The position numbers were made by a program, and so were the translations under genes. Under the pieces are notes generated by a model that worked only from the letters and a program-made list of their open reading frames with translations, ran no database searches and was not told the origin of the DNA. Positions 33,191 to 43,002 of a stretch of DNA of 64,000 nucleotides are shown piece by piece. The stretch's first letter is position 1. Each line of letters begins with the position of its first letter. The stretch comes from Edaphochlamys debaryana (taxonomy: Eukaryota; Chlorophyta; Chlorophyceae; Chlamydomonadales): the NCBI GenBank assembly GCA_016858145.1, contig JAEHOE010000145.1, positions 186,001 to 250,000 on the forward strand, in the 5' to 3' direction.

Positions 33191-33602
33191 TTGCTGCTAT
33201 TGCGTAAGCAATTGACTACCTTTCTTGTCTACAATTGTGAAAGCCGTTTACTGTTTGCGGTTGCTGTTGGGGACTGTTGGGTGGCCACGGCGCTTTCCCC
33301 GCTTTCCAGCCGTGTAGGGCCGTGTATGTGCGCCTTTGGATTGCACCTTGCTTTGGCTTCTGTGTGTGCCTGTGTTTGCCCCCGCCCGCCGCTGCCTGCC
33401 TGCCTGTGTCTGGCCCTGCCCACACGGCGTGCGCGCACTGCCGCCCTGTCCCCGCCTGCTAAGCCAACTGCGTGAGCTGTTACGCACGTCTGCCCCCCTG
33501 AGGAGCACGTGCCGCCCCTGTGCGTGTTGCAAAGGGGCTCATGCGAAGACACCGCCATTCATGATATATTTTACATCCTCTTCCTGTTGCGAACAAACCA
33601 CG
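33169..33602 (-). repeat. Right arm of internal inverted repeat
   Basis: Inverted partner of 31815-32237. It contains the CA-anchored block TTGCGTAAGCAATTGACTAC and the end GTTGCGAACAAACCA. See the left arm for comparison. Confidence 0.85.
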
Positions 33603-34387
33603 CTACGGTCCAATTTATACCTCTGCAGACCATGCGGAGGAATAGGGAATACGACAAGCAGACCGTAGCCGTTGGAACGGTACGAAATGGCTGACAATTA
33701 GGTCTTGTACGGCAGTGTCGTGTGCCGTACGGCAGGGTAGGTAGTAGGTCCGGGGGGGTCCGGGGGGTTTGCGGCATGATGTCCGGGGGTTTCGTTCCTA
33801 CCCCCCCCCTGCGAGCGCCCTCTTCGGCCCTCGCCCCTGCCTTCTGTGTCCCGTCCTTTCCTATCATCCCTTCGTCTTCTATCCCCTCCCTTCTTATCAC
33901 CAAGCAACACAAGCAAGGCGACCGGCTAACAACAACACCAAGCCTTTGTGGGGCCCGGCAGCCCGGCGTTCCTGGTCTACGTACCTGGTCTGCGGCAGCC
34001 TGCCTCCCTCTGTCCTTCCTCTCTTCCCCTTTCCCCTTTCCCTTGTACCCCAAGCAAGGAAGCTCTGCCTTCAGGCAGTGATACAACAACAACGGTTAAC
34101 GTTACAGTGCTGCAGCCCTGCGGTGCTGCGAGACTCCCAGACCCCTGTGCCTGCGTGACACGTCATCAGGCGCGAGCGGCAGCGAGCGCCGTCTGGCCCT
34201 TCGTCTGCTGTGTACCCCTTCGTCTCCCGTCAGGACTTCAGTCATTTGGTCCCGCCTTTGGGCAGTGACTACAGCGTGACAAGGTCTTAGTCACCTCCGT
34301 CCCGCTTGTCCTGTACCTTAACAGTACAACAGTACAACAACACCGTACTTGGTCTACGTGTGGTACCTCGGCCACACCACCCAAGTT

Positions 34388-35367
34388 GGCTCGCCCCTTC
34401 AGGGGCAAGACAGGGCTTTTGGGGTCTAAGGCACCCCCCGGCCCTTAGTTTAATTCGCCCTGACAGAGTGAGAACGGGACGAGACGGGGCAGAGAAATTA
34501 GAATTCCCGGCCTTATGAATAGGCACTGGACGGCAGCGCTGGCGTAGCACTACGGGTAGTCTAAAAGGTAGGTGCGATTTCCCCCAAAAGTGTGAACGAT
34601 GCGCCGATTCGGTCCTGCGCCGCGTGCCGCTGGCTTGAGCGGAACTGTAAGCAGGCAGCCGTTTTTTCGCATTGTCCCATCGCCTTACTTCTTTTGTGAG
34701 TGCAGCCCCGGCATGTCCCGCGCCAACACGCGAGAACCGCCGAGAACGCTGAAGCTCCAAGTAATACCAAAGCTCAATAGCTGCATAACGTGCTCTCACG
34801 CCCGTGCCACGCCGTGGTACGCCCACGCGACACACCCAACCCGAGAACGCAACGGGGACGTGACGCCGTGGCCGGAGAAGCCTGGAGGAGTCTAAAGTAA
34901 TTCGTTAATAACGTAGTTATGTGTTTCCGGCAAGGTATAGAGCGAAAGTTGAGCGCGCGACGCATCGGATGCGGGGACAAAAGCAGGCCGCACCTAGCGA
35001 TACACCGCAAGCACGGATTTCAGCACCATGAACATCCGCAAGTGGAGCCGCTAGAGAAGCTCGACGGGGGTAGCTGGCAGCAGCTGTGCAGGGGGTGTCG
35101 CTCGGTGCTCTCCACTTCGTTGCCCAGGCTGCCCCGATGATGGACTGCAGAGCAACATGACTCCTGCAGTGGGCCCCTCTCGGCCTCTCGCCTTGCTTCC
35201 TCAGCACGCCTGCAGGACTGCAACCATTCCCCCCCCCCACACACACAGCCTTCCCACCCCATCACGCCGCGTGACATACAGGGCTGCGGGAAGGCGGCAC
35301 GCTAATAGCGTCTCACACGGCCGTGATTTTTTGTGGGGGGCGAGCCCGCCTCGCTGCGCAGCAGGAC
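34388..35367 (+). mobile_element. GTT-flanked element, copy 2 (980 bases)
   Basis: It interrupts the right LTR within CAAGTTGGTCAT: the sequence reads CAAGTT, then GGCTCGCCCC... to ...GCAGGAC, then GTTGGTCAT, so GTT is duplicated. The 5' end carries a perfect hairpin GCCCCTTCAGGGGC (stem 5, loop TTCA). The 3' end carries the palindrome GCTGCGCAGC eight bases from the end. There are no terminal inverted repeats. The body has no long coding frame, which is consistent with a non-autonomous derivative. Confidence 0.78.
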
Positions 35368-35648
35368 GTTGGTCATAAATATCCGTGAACGCTTCCGCAT
35401 ATTCCGCAACAGTACGGCCTGAGCCCCACCGTACTACAGCACGGGTCTTAGTCATCGGTACAGCCCCTGTCCGTGACACGCCCATGCCTCAAGGGAACGG
35501 TCACAGCCCCACCATAAGCTGTGCCCGGGCGTCGTAGTGTCTACAGTCAACGTTCCTGGGCAGCTTCGCACCCTATACACCCTCTGACACCCAATCCAAC
35601 GCGCGAAAATTTTCTGGTGGTTATTTGTTTAGGGTGCTGACGCTTTCT

Positions 35649-36184
35649 AAGCTGGCAGGGGCAAGTCGAGGCCTTCCAAAACCGCCCGCAGCCGTCCGAA
35701 GCCTCCCACCCACGTGTTACCTGGGGCAGGTTACCTGAGCGTGCGGGTCTGGCGCCGTGGCGCGTAGTGTCTCCGGCGGCTCGCTACACTCCCGAACCCG
35801 CCCAGCATCATCATACAGACCTAACGTGAAGGGAGAAGCGCCGTGGCAGACGCGAAGGAGAAGGAGTCAGCCATCGAACATGCGCCAAGCCCGGGCGACG
35901 GCAGAAGCAGCAACAGGAAGCCTAAGAGCCGCCGGAGACTGCGCGGGAGACACGGAAGAGGGCACCGAGCGGGGCAGAAGCCAGCAACGAGGACACGGCG
36001 AGGGCACACAGGACCCGGTGACCCGGTAACGCGGGCAGGAAGGGGCGGAAAGATGGGTGCGGTCTGAGAGGCCCGGATGGGGTGGCTGGCAAGCAGCGAC
36101 CCCACCCATCCAGGATCAGCAGGGAAGGGCCCCGCGCGTGAGAGTGGGCGAGCTCCCCGCCAGCGCCCAGGCCGATCACGGCGA
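35649..36184. other. No gene recognised
   Basis: Flanking DNA beyond the LTR element. The plus-strand frames are Arg/Gly-rich and short, and no repeat shared with the rest of the window is seen except AAGCTGGCAG. This follows the right LTR and resembles the sequence just before it at 25287-25296. Confidence 0.45.
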
Positions 36185-37548
36185 ACATGCGCGAAACATA
36201 CGGCAACTCCTTCATTCCTGCATCTACGGACTGCTCTCCACGTGTGCTATCGGCTTGCAAGCCGTCCTGGGGCGGATGCCAGACTCGGGGTCTGTCCATT
36301 GAGCATGGCCGCGTCCATCGACCCCACGGCCCGTGTCCTCCCTTAATTCCCGACCGCCCGCCCAGATGCTCCCACAGCATGTAGGGTCGTACGTACCCAT
36401 TCGGTCTTCTCTCGACCTGTCGTGCCCCTCACCGCCTCTGGCATTTGCTGGCCTTGCTTTTCGCGTAACTCGTCTCCCGTGTCTCCTTCCCTCACCGCCT
36501 CACGTTGCTAAGGATCGGGCTGGACCGCAGACCCGACCCGACCCGACGGTTGGTAAGCTAAATCCTCACCCCTCACGTTACTGCTGAGAGAGCCCGGTGA
36601 GCGGGGCCCATTGCTGGGCCTGTGCCCTTGCGCTCCCCAGGGGGCCCTCAGCGCCAACCTCTGTTTGCCGCGGGAGCTCCTGCCGCCCCGCATGTCCTGC
36701 ATTTGTGCTAGCTTGTTCCCTGCTTGCCACCATGGGGTGGCCCATAGATTGCCGTCGCGGGGGTGGCTCTGCATTGCTCATGAGGCCACGGTAGAGCCCC
36801 GCACGGTGGTTTGTGTTGCAGGCTTACGGGCACTTTGCCCTGCTTGACGGTGTGCTGCTGCGTCTCGACTGGCTCGTTGTCGGCCACTAGTGCAACCTAA
36901 ACAATGGGGGAGGAGCGAGGTTGGAAGGTGGGTTTCGCCACGGCGCGGTAGAAGCGGTCGGCTGCTACCGATCGGATGGAGTGGGGAGCATTTGAGGGCC
37001 GCGGCTGGGTTGGCTGGATAGCCGCTGTAACGCGACACGGTTCCCCGAGTAAGACAGTCATGCCGCACCTACCACCGTAGCTCTTAGTGCTTCTGGCTCC
37101 TCTTGTAATCAAGTGGCTGTGCGTGACACAACAGGGGGCAGTGGGAATGGAACCCCACGTGTTCCGAAACGGGTGGCATGCCGACATGGCGGGTCATGCC
37201 CGGCCTGGACCCACCTCCCGACCGCTGTACGTGGTGCTCAGTCATACCCAGGGTTCAGACCTTCTCAATACACGCCGTTTGGACCCCTGGAAGAGCGCAG
37301 GAGCCCACGGAAGGGGTCCTGCTCGCCCTGACGAAAGCTTCCTGCGCCCACTTGACGAAAGTTCCCAGACCCCCCGCCACACCACAACCAAGCGCTTCGC
37401 TTCGTTGATGTTCTTCTACCCCCCGACCCACCCACCCACCCTGAACTTTGGGGGCCCAGATCTTTGCAATTCTGAAAGCGGATTTAGGCTCCTTTGGTCA
37501 AGCGCATTCCATAGGAGGCATGGTACTTTTATATCATTCCTACCCCCC
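36185..37548 (-). mobile_element. Mutator-like relative, inverted copy A
   Basis: An inverted copy of 47602-48931 with about 90 percent or higher identity over most of its length. In its own orientation it begins near GGGGGGTAGGAATGAT at 37548 and contains the subterminal block AAATCCGCTTTCAGAATT, which is also found in the element at 31266-33810. The far end is degraded. A 50-base fragment with the dispersed AAGCGCTTCGCTTCGTTGAT core sits inside it at about 37375-37425 and is absent from the partner copy. Confidence 0.65.
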
Positions 37549-38263
37549 GCCTGGATACTGGGCACTCCTTCAAGCCGCGGTTACAGCGTCCCGTACTTGC
37601 ATTTCATCGCGGGCAGTTCCCAGGGTCGTGCACTTGTGCTCGGCGAGGCAAATTGAACGTAAGAAGGCTGGCGGCGGCCAGCGGGCAGATGAGCGGCCGG
37701 CCCCACACAAGGGGGAGAGCAGGAGGGGGGGGCCTCTGCAGTTCATGACCTCATGGTGGTCCCGACCTTCGGGATACCCGCAACGTATAGAGCCTTGTCG
37801 TACAAAAAATTTAGGGGGTCGGGGGGAGGGGGGGGGTTGGGCATAGCCCCCGCATAGCACATAAGCAGCAAGGCTTTCTAGCACTACACGGAGCGGTATG
37901 CGCGGACGAAGTAGTCGGGGATGCAGCTGAGCAGCGGTGGCCACGAATAGCAGACCTGGGCAGGCTATGGGAAGCGCGCGACGGCCCTTACTGGAAGCCT
38001 ACTTTCCTTAGCCGTGGGTGGTGTCGAGTTCCCCGGCGGAGTGCGTGCCAACGGCAGCGTTTCCGATGCCAGCCCCCGAGTCCCCGGGTGAGGGGCGGAG
38101 CACGGGCCGCTCCCGATGCCAGCAAAGCGATTCACCTGTATGAGACGGAGACGAAGCTGTGTGAGCTGTTGTAGCAGTCGTCAGCAATGCGGTGTGTGTA
38201 TGTGTGTGCGATGCCGGGGGAAAGAGTTAGGGGGTCGGGGGGTGGGTGGGGCAGAGGGTGGGC
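37549..38263. other. No gene recognised
   Basis: The region holds short frames only. A G-rich tract (37808-37840) follows TACAAAAAATTTAG. A second G-rich tract (38226-38265) leads into the GATTGG array. Confidence 0.45.
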
Positions 38264-38460
38264 ACCCTCGGTTGGATTGGAAAGTGCCCTGGGCACGCGG
38301 ACGGATTGGGATTGGACAACCCGGATTGGAAACCGTGTTCGGGGATTGGAACGGACAACCTGGGATTGGGATTGACGACCTGGGATTGGGATTGACGACC
38401 GCGGATTGGAAAGTCCAAGCGTGGATTGAAACAGCGACCTGTGGATTGGAAGCCCCCCCA
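38264..38460 (+). repeat. GATTGG-rich array 1
   Basis: Fourteen or so GATTGG hexamers at irregular 8-25 base spacing, joined by short linkers such as ACAACCTGG and ACGACC. The unit drifts around CCTGGGATTGGGATTG. ATTGG is the complement of CCAAT. A second array of the same kind lies about 0.8 kb downstream. Confidence 0.7.
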
Positions 38461-39224
38461 GCTGGTTTCTAAGGGGGGATCACACGAAAGCGTGAAGACA
38501 CGCGTTCCATTCCCACGGTTTCATTTATCCTCAGCTTTTCCTACCCCGCCCCTACCGCCTGCACCCTCGGGTTCGTGTCGCGGCACGTGTCGCCGGTGGT
38601 CGGCCTGTCGTCGGCAAAGTCGCAGCGGACGCTAAACATGAACACATTTTTGCAGATGAAACCACCCTAAATGTTATGCGCAGCCCGGGGCATGGTCTCG
38701 CGTCCTTGCCGGCGACATGCAAGTGCACGCACGGTCGTCATGAAGGGTCTGAGAGCTGAAAGGACTGTTAAGATGCAGCTGTTGGAGCGGTTGCGTGCTG
38801 AGTCGGGCTGCCTGGCCTTCCAGCGACGAAAAGGACGCAGTGGAGCCAATGGTGCCACCGCCCCCCTAGTTCTTTTTGCGCCAGACTCGGGCCCTACGAC
38901 TAGGGCCTAATGCCAGCTGTAGCTTGGGAGTTGTTCCACACCAGTAGCAGCCCTGGCGAGACTTTGGCTCCATCATGTCCCTTGCGTTTTGCGAGCTTCC
39001 AGCGTCTCACAGGAATACTTTTGGGAGTATGGGCCACTGCTTGTAAGCAGTTTCGAGTGATGTCGAGCTTGCCGGCGCCAGTACTACGTCGCGGACCGGG
39101 TACGTGCCAACACTAACCCCCGGCCCTCAAGCCCCGGGGAACAGCGCGGGGGACTGGGGTTTGGAAGGACCAAGACGGCACAGCACGCTGAACAGGTACT
39201 CCATATTGGTCATGTCGAGTCGGA
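38461..39224. other. Spacer between the two GATTGG arrays
   Basis: Two plus-strand frames (38671-38910 and 38910-39116) follow each other but contain no recognisable domain. They are not called as genes. Confidence 0.4.
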
Positions 39225-39440
39225 TAGCTCGGTGGGGATTGACGGTGGATTGGGATTGGCTACGAGGGATTGGGCGGGGCGACCTGGGATTGGACGGGCC
39301 CGACCTGGATTGGGATTGGACACGTGGGATTGGAAACCCGCGACCTGGATTGAAAACCCCCGACGTGGATTGGGATTGCTCCCGGACCCCCCTTGGATTG
39401 CCCCCACGCTATCCACCCCGTGCCCAGCGGATTGACGGAT
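39225..39440 (+). repeat. GATTGG-rich array 2
   Basis: About fifteen GATTGG or GATTGA units in an irregular array with linkers GACCTG, CGACGTG and ACGTGG, in the same orientation as the array at 38264. Confidence 0.7.
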
Positions 39441-40202
39441 TGGCCGACCATGCCCACCCTCCTGGTGGGGTGGGGTGGTCCCGGGGCGGTCCAGAGAAAG
39501 TACCAAACTTTCTACTCAGCCGTCGCCGGCGAAGCTGTTTATCGACAGCCCTCAGCAATCCCCGTCATTCGGCGCGGTCTGCTCCCACTAGTGATTCTTG
39601 GCAAGTTGTGCACCCATCCCACGCGGCATGTCCCAATTTCGGTGTCCAACGACACGGGCACAGGCTGTATCCTCCATACCATTTCTTGCTCCTCAGCTGT
39701 GAAGCACGACCTAGTTCGCATGTTCTTCGTTGAAGTGCTGTCGAGAGCATGGACATGCGGCGGGCATCGCTGCTCTCCAAGCCGAAGGGATGCAAGATTC
39801 AGCAAGCACCCCCAACGAAGATTCATCAAGTATAGCGCTTTGTCCAACTTGGAGACCATCTGTGCGGAGGACAGGAGGTCAGACATTTGTCGGGCTGGAC
39901 AGGACGGTTAAGTCGGATGTCAAGGCGCCATCATATAGAGCCCGTCCGTCCGTACTCAAAAAGTGCATGCCGTACAGTGCCAGGGGGGCTACCCCCCCTC
40001 CTGGCTGAGCCTTAGCTTGAAAATAGGCACGCATCACGTTCCCGGAGCCGTGCCCTCGTGCACGGGACCTCAATGCTCAATGCTCAGTTCGATTGTCGCC
40101 AGCACCGGGAGTCTACGGAGTCTTGGACCCCGCTTAGCCCGCATCGACTCGTTGCTGAGGCCCAAGCCGCAGCCTGGCACCGCTCCATCCATCCAGCCGA
40201 CG
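39441..40202. other. Region downstream of EFG1, no gene recognised
   Basis: A plus-strand frame (39393-39911) is open but has no motif. The interval includes the 3' flank of EFG1. Nothing else is recognised. Confidence 0.4.
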
Positions 40203-42500
40203 TCACTTTCGCCGCTTGCGACCACCCTCAGCGCGCGTGCGCAACGGCTTGCCCTCGGTGGGCGGGGGTGTCGGCTGCCGAAAGCCTCTGCCCCGGCCCC
40301 CGCGCCCCATGCCTCCCCGAGCAGCACCTCTCCCACGGCCCATTTCCCCCTCTTGCCCAGGGCCTCGCTCGTGGCCTCGCCCCTCACCCACCCCACGCTC
40401 CGGTCGTGCCTGGCCCTTGGCGCCATCCCGGCCCTTTGTCCAGTCGGCGGGCGCCCCCACTGCAGCCCGCGTGGCCGGGTCGGGTGGTGCGGTCTGCAGC
40501 TTGTAGGAGGAGCCTGCCGCTGGCTGGTCATCATCGCTGCCCGCAGCCAGGAAGAAGTCATCCTCCTCCGCCCCGTCCTCCGCGCCACCACCCGCGACCA
40601 GAAAGGCCTGCCCGCGTTTGCTGCCGGCCCCCGGGGCCACGGCCTGTGTCTTGATAGTCATGGCCGAAGCGGGTCCCGCAGCAGCTGCGCCCACCGGCGC
40701 CTTGCTGCTGGGCCTCGCCTTGGCGGCGGGCGGCAGCGGCTTGGGCGCAGCAATGTCCTCCTCACTCTCGCCGTCGCTGTCTCCACCATCGTCCTCCTTC
40801 CCCTCCTGATCCGACTCAGGCCTGTCCGGGCCACCCTCCTCACTGCCATCAGCGAGGAAGAAGTCGTCTGACGCTGCCTCAGAGGTTTCGGGGCTATCCT
40901 CGCCTTCATCTCTGCGCTTGCGTCCATTCCCGCCCCTGGCGACAGCCTTCCTCGGCTGCACCACACGGACCGCCGGCATTCCTGGCTTGTCGCCCTTGCG
41001 CTTCGCGGGAGCTGCCTTGGATGACACAGCGGCGGACACAGCAGCAGCCAGAGCCTGAGGGATCAGACGGTGGCAAGGCGTGCCATTACCGGTACATATC
41101 GCAACGATTACCTCCAACTGACCGTAAGCGCGCTGCTACATGAACTAACGTGAAGTGCCTGCCATACACGCACCTTGTCACCCAGCAGTGCGCGACCCTC
41201 GTCAGCCTCCGTCACCGCCGCTACCTCCGCCAGCTGCATGCGGATGACGCCCCGGAGGCGCTCGCGCTCGGTCTGGGGGGCAGCAGTACACATTATCCGA
41301 GAACCAGACGGTATCACATGGACCGGGAATGCGTCCCTGCTCAGCGGCGAAGCACTCCTACGACGTTTCCCTATGTTCCGGTGCCACGGTTCCCGGCAAT
41401 AAGTTGAGCAGGGGCGTGCCCGGCTCGCGCTTGGCCGCGTAGACATGCTCCTACCATCCCACCATACGGGGACAGCCACGCAGCGCAGCGGCAGTGCGAC
41501 TCTAGGCTTACGCGTGCACAGCGCTCTGCCTCAGCATACCTCGAGGTGTTTCTGCGCCTCCGGGTCCTCAACGTTTTTTAGGATAGACACGTACTTCTCG
41601 CCCTGCGCATCAAGTGGAGCAGCGGCCAGGCGATTAAGAGGCACGTATGAGCGAGCATACGCAAGGCGAGGTGTAGTACCGCTGCCTCCCCCGAACGCCC
41701 CAAGCCGTTTGTCTCACCTTGGGAAAGTTCAGCACGTACTGCAGGTCCTCCTTGAGCTTTGCCAGCATCTCTCGTATCTCTGCGGGCTCGGCTGGTACCG
41801 CCTTGTCCGCATGCCCACCCGCCCCTGCCTCAGCGGTGCTGCTGGCCCCGCGGTCCTCCTCGGCGTCGTCGCTGCTGTCCACGCCACCAGCGCCAGCGCC
41901 CGCCAGCGCCCGCTCGTGACGCTTGATGGCCCGCTCGAGCTTGACCCTCTCGAAGAACTTGACCTGTGCAAGGAACGACACGTCAGCGTCTGGCATGGGC
42001 CCTCGTTGAGGCGGAAGCAGACTCGGCGGTGAGCCTTCTGCGCACCTTGTGGTACATCACCGCATACTTGCGCTCCCGCTCCGCCCGAGCATGCGCCTCC
42101 TGCGACGCTTTGAGCTCTGCCAGCTCCGCCTCTTTCGCGGCACGCGCACGAGGGTCGAGGCCCTCCTGCAGGCGGGAGGCAAGGGGAGGTCCCTTAAGCC
42201 GCCGCCAAGCAAAACCCGTCCAGGCAAGGAGGTCACCCCGTCCGCCCTTTCCTCCCCCCCCCCCCGCCTCCCGTCGCGCACCCGCTTCAGCAGCCTTTCC
42301 ACGCCCCTGATCTGGTTCTTGATGGACCGGTGCTTGTTTCCGTCCTTGCGGTCGCCGCCATGCTTCTTGCCGACACCACCCTGAGGACCCAAGCCCCCAC
42401 GTCCACCACGGCCGCGTCCGCGTCCGCGACCGCCTTGAAAGCCTCCGCGCCCTTGCCCTCCACCGCGGGCCCCGCCGCGGCCGCCGGGGCCCCGACCCAT
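40203..42500 (-). CDS. EFG1: rRNA-processing protein Efg1 family
   Basis: Seven exons (high to low): 42500-42282, 42165-42046, 41963-41718, 41602-41540, 41450-41388, 41272-41174, 41054-40203, giving 553 residues with all junctions in phase. The Efg1 family works in the nucleolus in early 18S rRNA processing within the small-subunit processome. The N-terminus is RGG-rich (GRGGARGGGQGRGGFQGGRG). The family core follows: HRSIKNQIRGVERLLKR, a helical EAELAELKASQEAHARAER, then KYAVMYHKVKFFERVKLERA (about 106-125) and GEKYVSILKN (about 196-205). The C-terminal half (271-553) is acidic and low-complexity with repeated DDFFLA motifs and a second Gly/Arg-rich tail, which is longer than in yeast. Exon 5 is the least certain. 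It is divergent from TIM17, with about 0.5 kb between starts. Confidence 0.85.
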
Positions 42501-43002
42501 GCGGCCGCTGTGCGACAGCTGAGTCTACTTGCTAATCCGGCAGTTGAGGAAGGTTTGAAATAATCCTCAGTGGCCAGGAATGGCAGGACCTGGAGGCTCT
42601 CGGCGTGTTGGTCAAATTGCTAGGAGAAGTGCTGACGAGCAGCAATGCGCGTAACTCTAACAACCTGGGCCTACAGTAGAAACAATGCTTGTGGGCAGTT
42701 CTGCCCGGGTTTCCCCGCATCGGGCATCAGGGCTGCGCGCACTGCGGCAAGCCCCCTCACCGACCCCTCGCTGCGCACAGGGTTGCATACTGGTGCGTTT
42801 CTACTTGCGACCCGTCACAGTAGGCAGTGCAGGCCGGTGCAATCGCGCCCGAGGCAGAGCGACCGTGACGCCAAACGTGCTTGAAGGATCACCGTAGCAT
42901 CACCTCAACCAAAGTCGCAACGTCATCTGACGCTCTGCTCACGCGGCGTGCCCACATCCGCATCAATCAGCGGTCGCTGGGTTGGAGGTACCGGAGCCAA
43001 AA
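42501..43002. promoter_or_regulatory. Shared upstream region of EFG1 and TIM17
   Basis: The 502 bases between the divergent start codons must hold both promoters and 5' leaders. No TATA box or known element is evident, and there is no ORF of interest. It is a candidate bidirectional promoter by position only. Confidence 0.45.

Larger units (their letters stand above)
31266..33810. mobile_element. Mutator-like element with 9-base target duplication
   Basis: It interrupts the right LTR exactly: GCGAGCGCC stands on both sides (31257-31265 and 33811-33819), while the intact left LTR has it once. The ends are perfect 14-base inverted repeats, AGGGGGGGGGTAGG and its complement. A 9-base duplication and G-rich ends fit Mutator-like DNA transposons. 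No transposase is present, so it is non-autonomous. Inside are long inverted arms (31815-32237 and 33169-33602) and a small acidic ORF. Confidence 0.82.
21449..35648 (+). mobile_element. LTR retrotransposon with three nested insertions in its right LTR
   Basis: The left LTR is 21449-23293 (1845 bases). The right LTR is the sum of 25297-25371, 30341-31265, 33820-34387 and 35371-35648 (1846 bases), which read in order reproduce the left LTR with fewer than about ten differences. Both LTRs begin TGTCCACGCTGCC. A TGG-starting putative primer-binding site (TGGTAGCGGGACCC) follows the left LTR directly at 23294. The internal part is only about 2 kb (23294-25296) and carries a gag-like frame but no reverse transcriptase, protease or integrase motif, so the element is non-autonomous. 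No convincing target duplication is seen (GGGGG on the left, AAGCT on the right). Confidence 0.88.

Noticed and set aside
35641..35660. Target-site duplication for the LTR retrotransposon
   Set aside because: The flanks (GGGGG at 21444-21448; AAGCT after 35648) do not match. The AAGCTGGCAG resemblance to 25287-25296 is short and may be chance.
40058..40654. Plus-strand frames opposite EFG1
   Set aside because: They are mirror frames of the low-complexity C-terminal exon of EFG1, whose minus-strand frame joins in phase with the conserved exons.
42982..43002. Earlier start for TIM17 at an in-frame TTG
   Set aside because: Algal nuclear genes start at ATG. The ATG at 43003 aligns with the Tim17 family start region.
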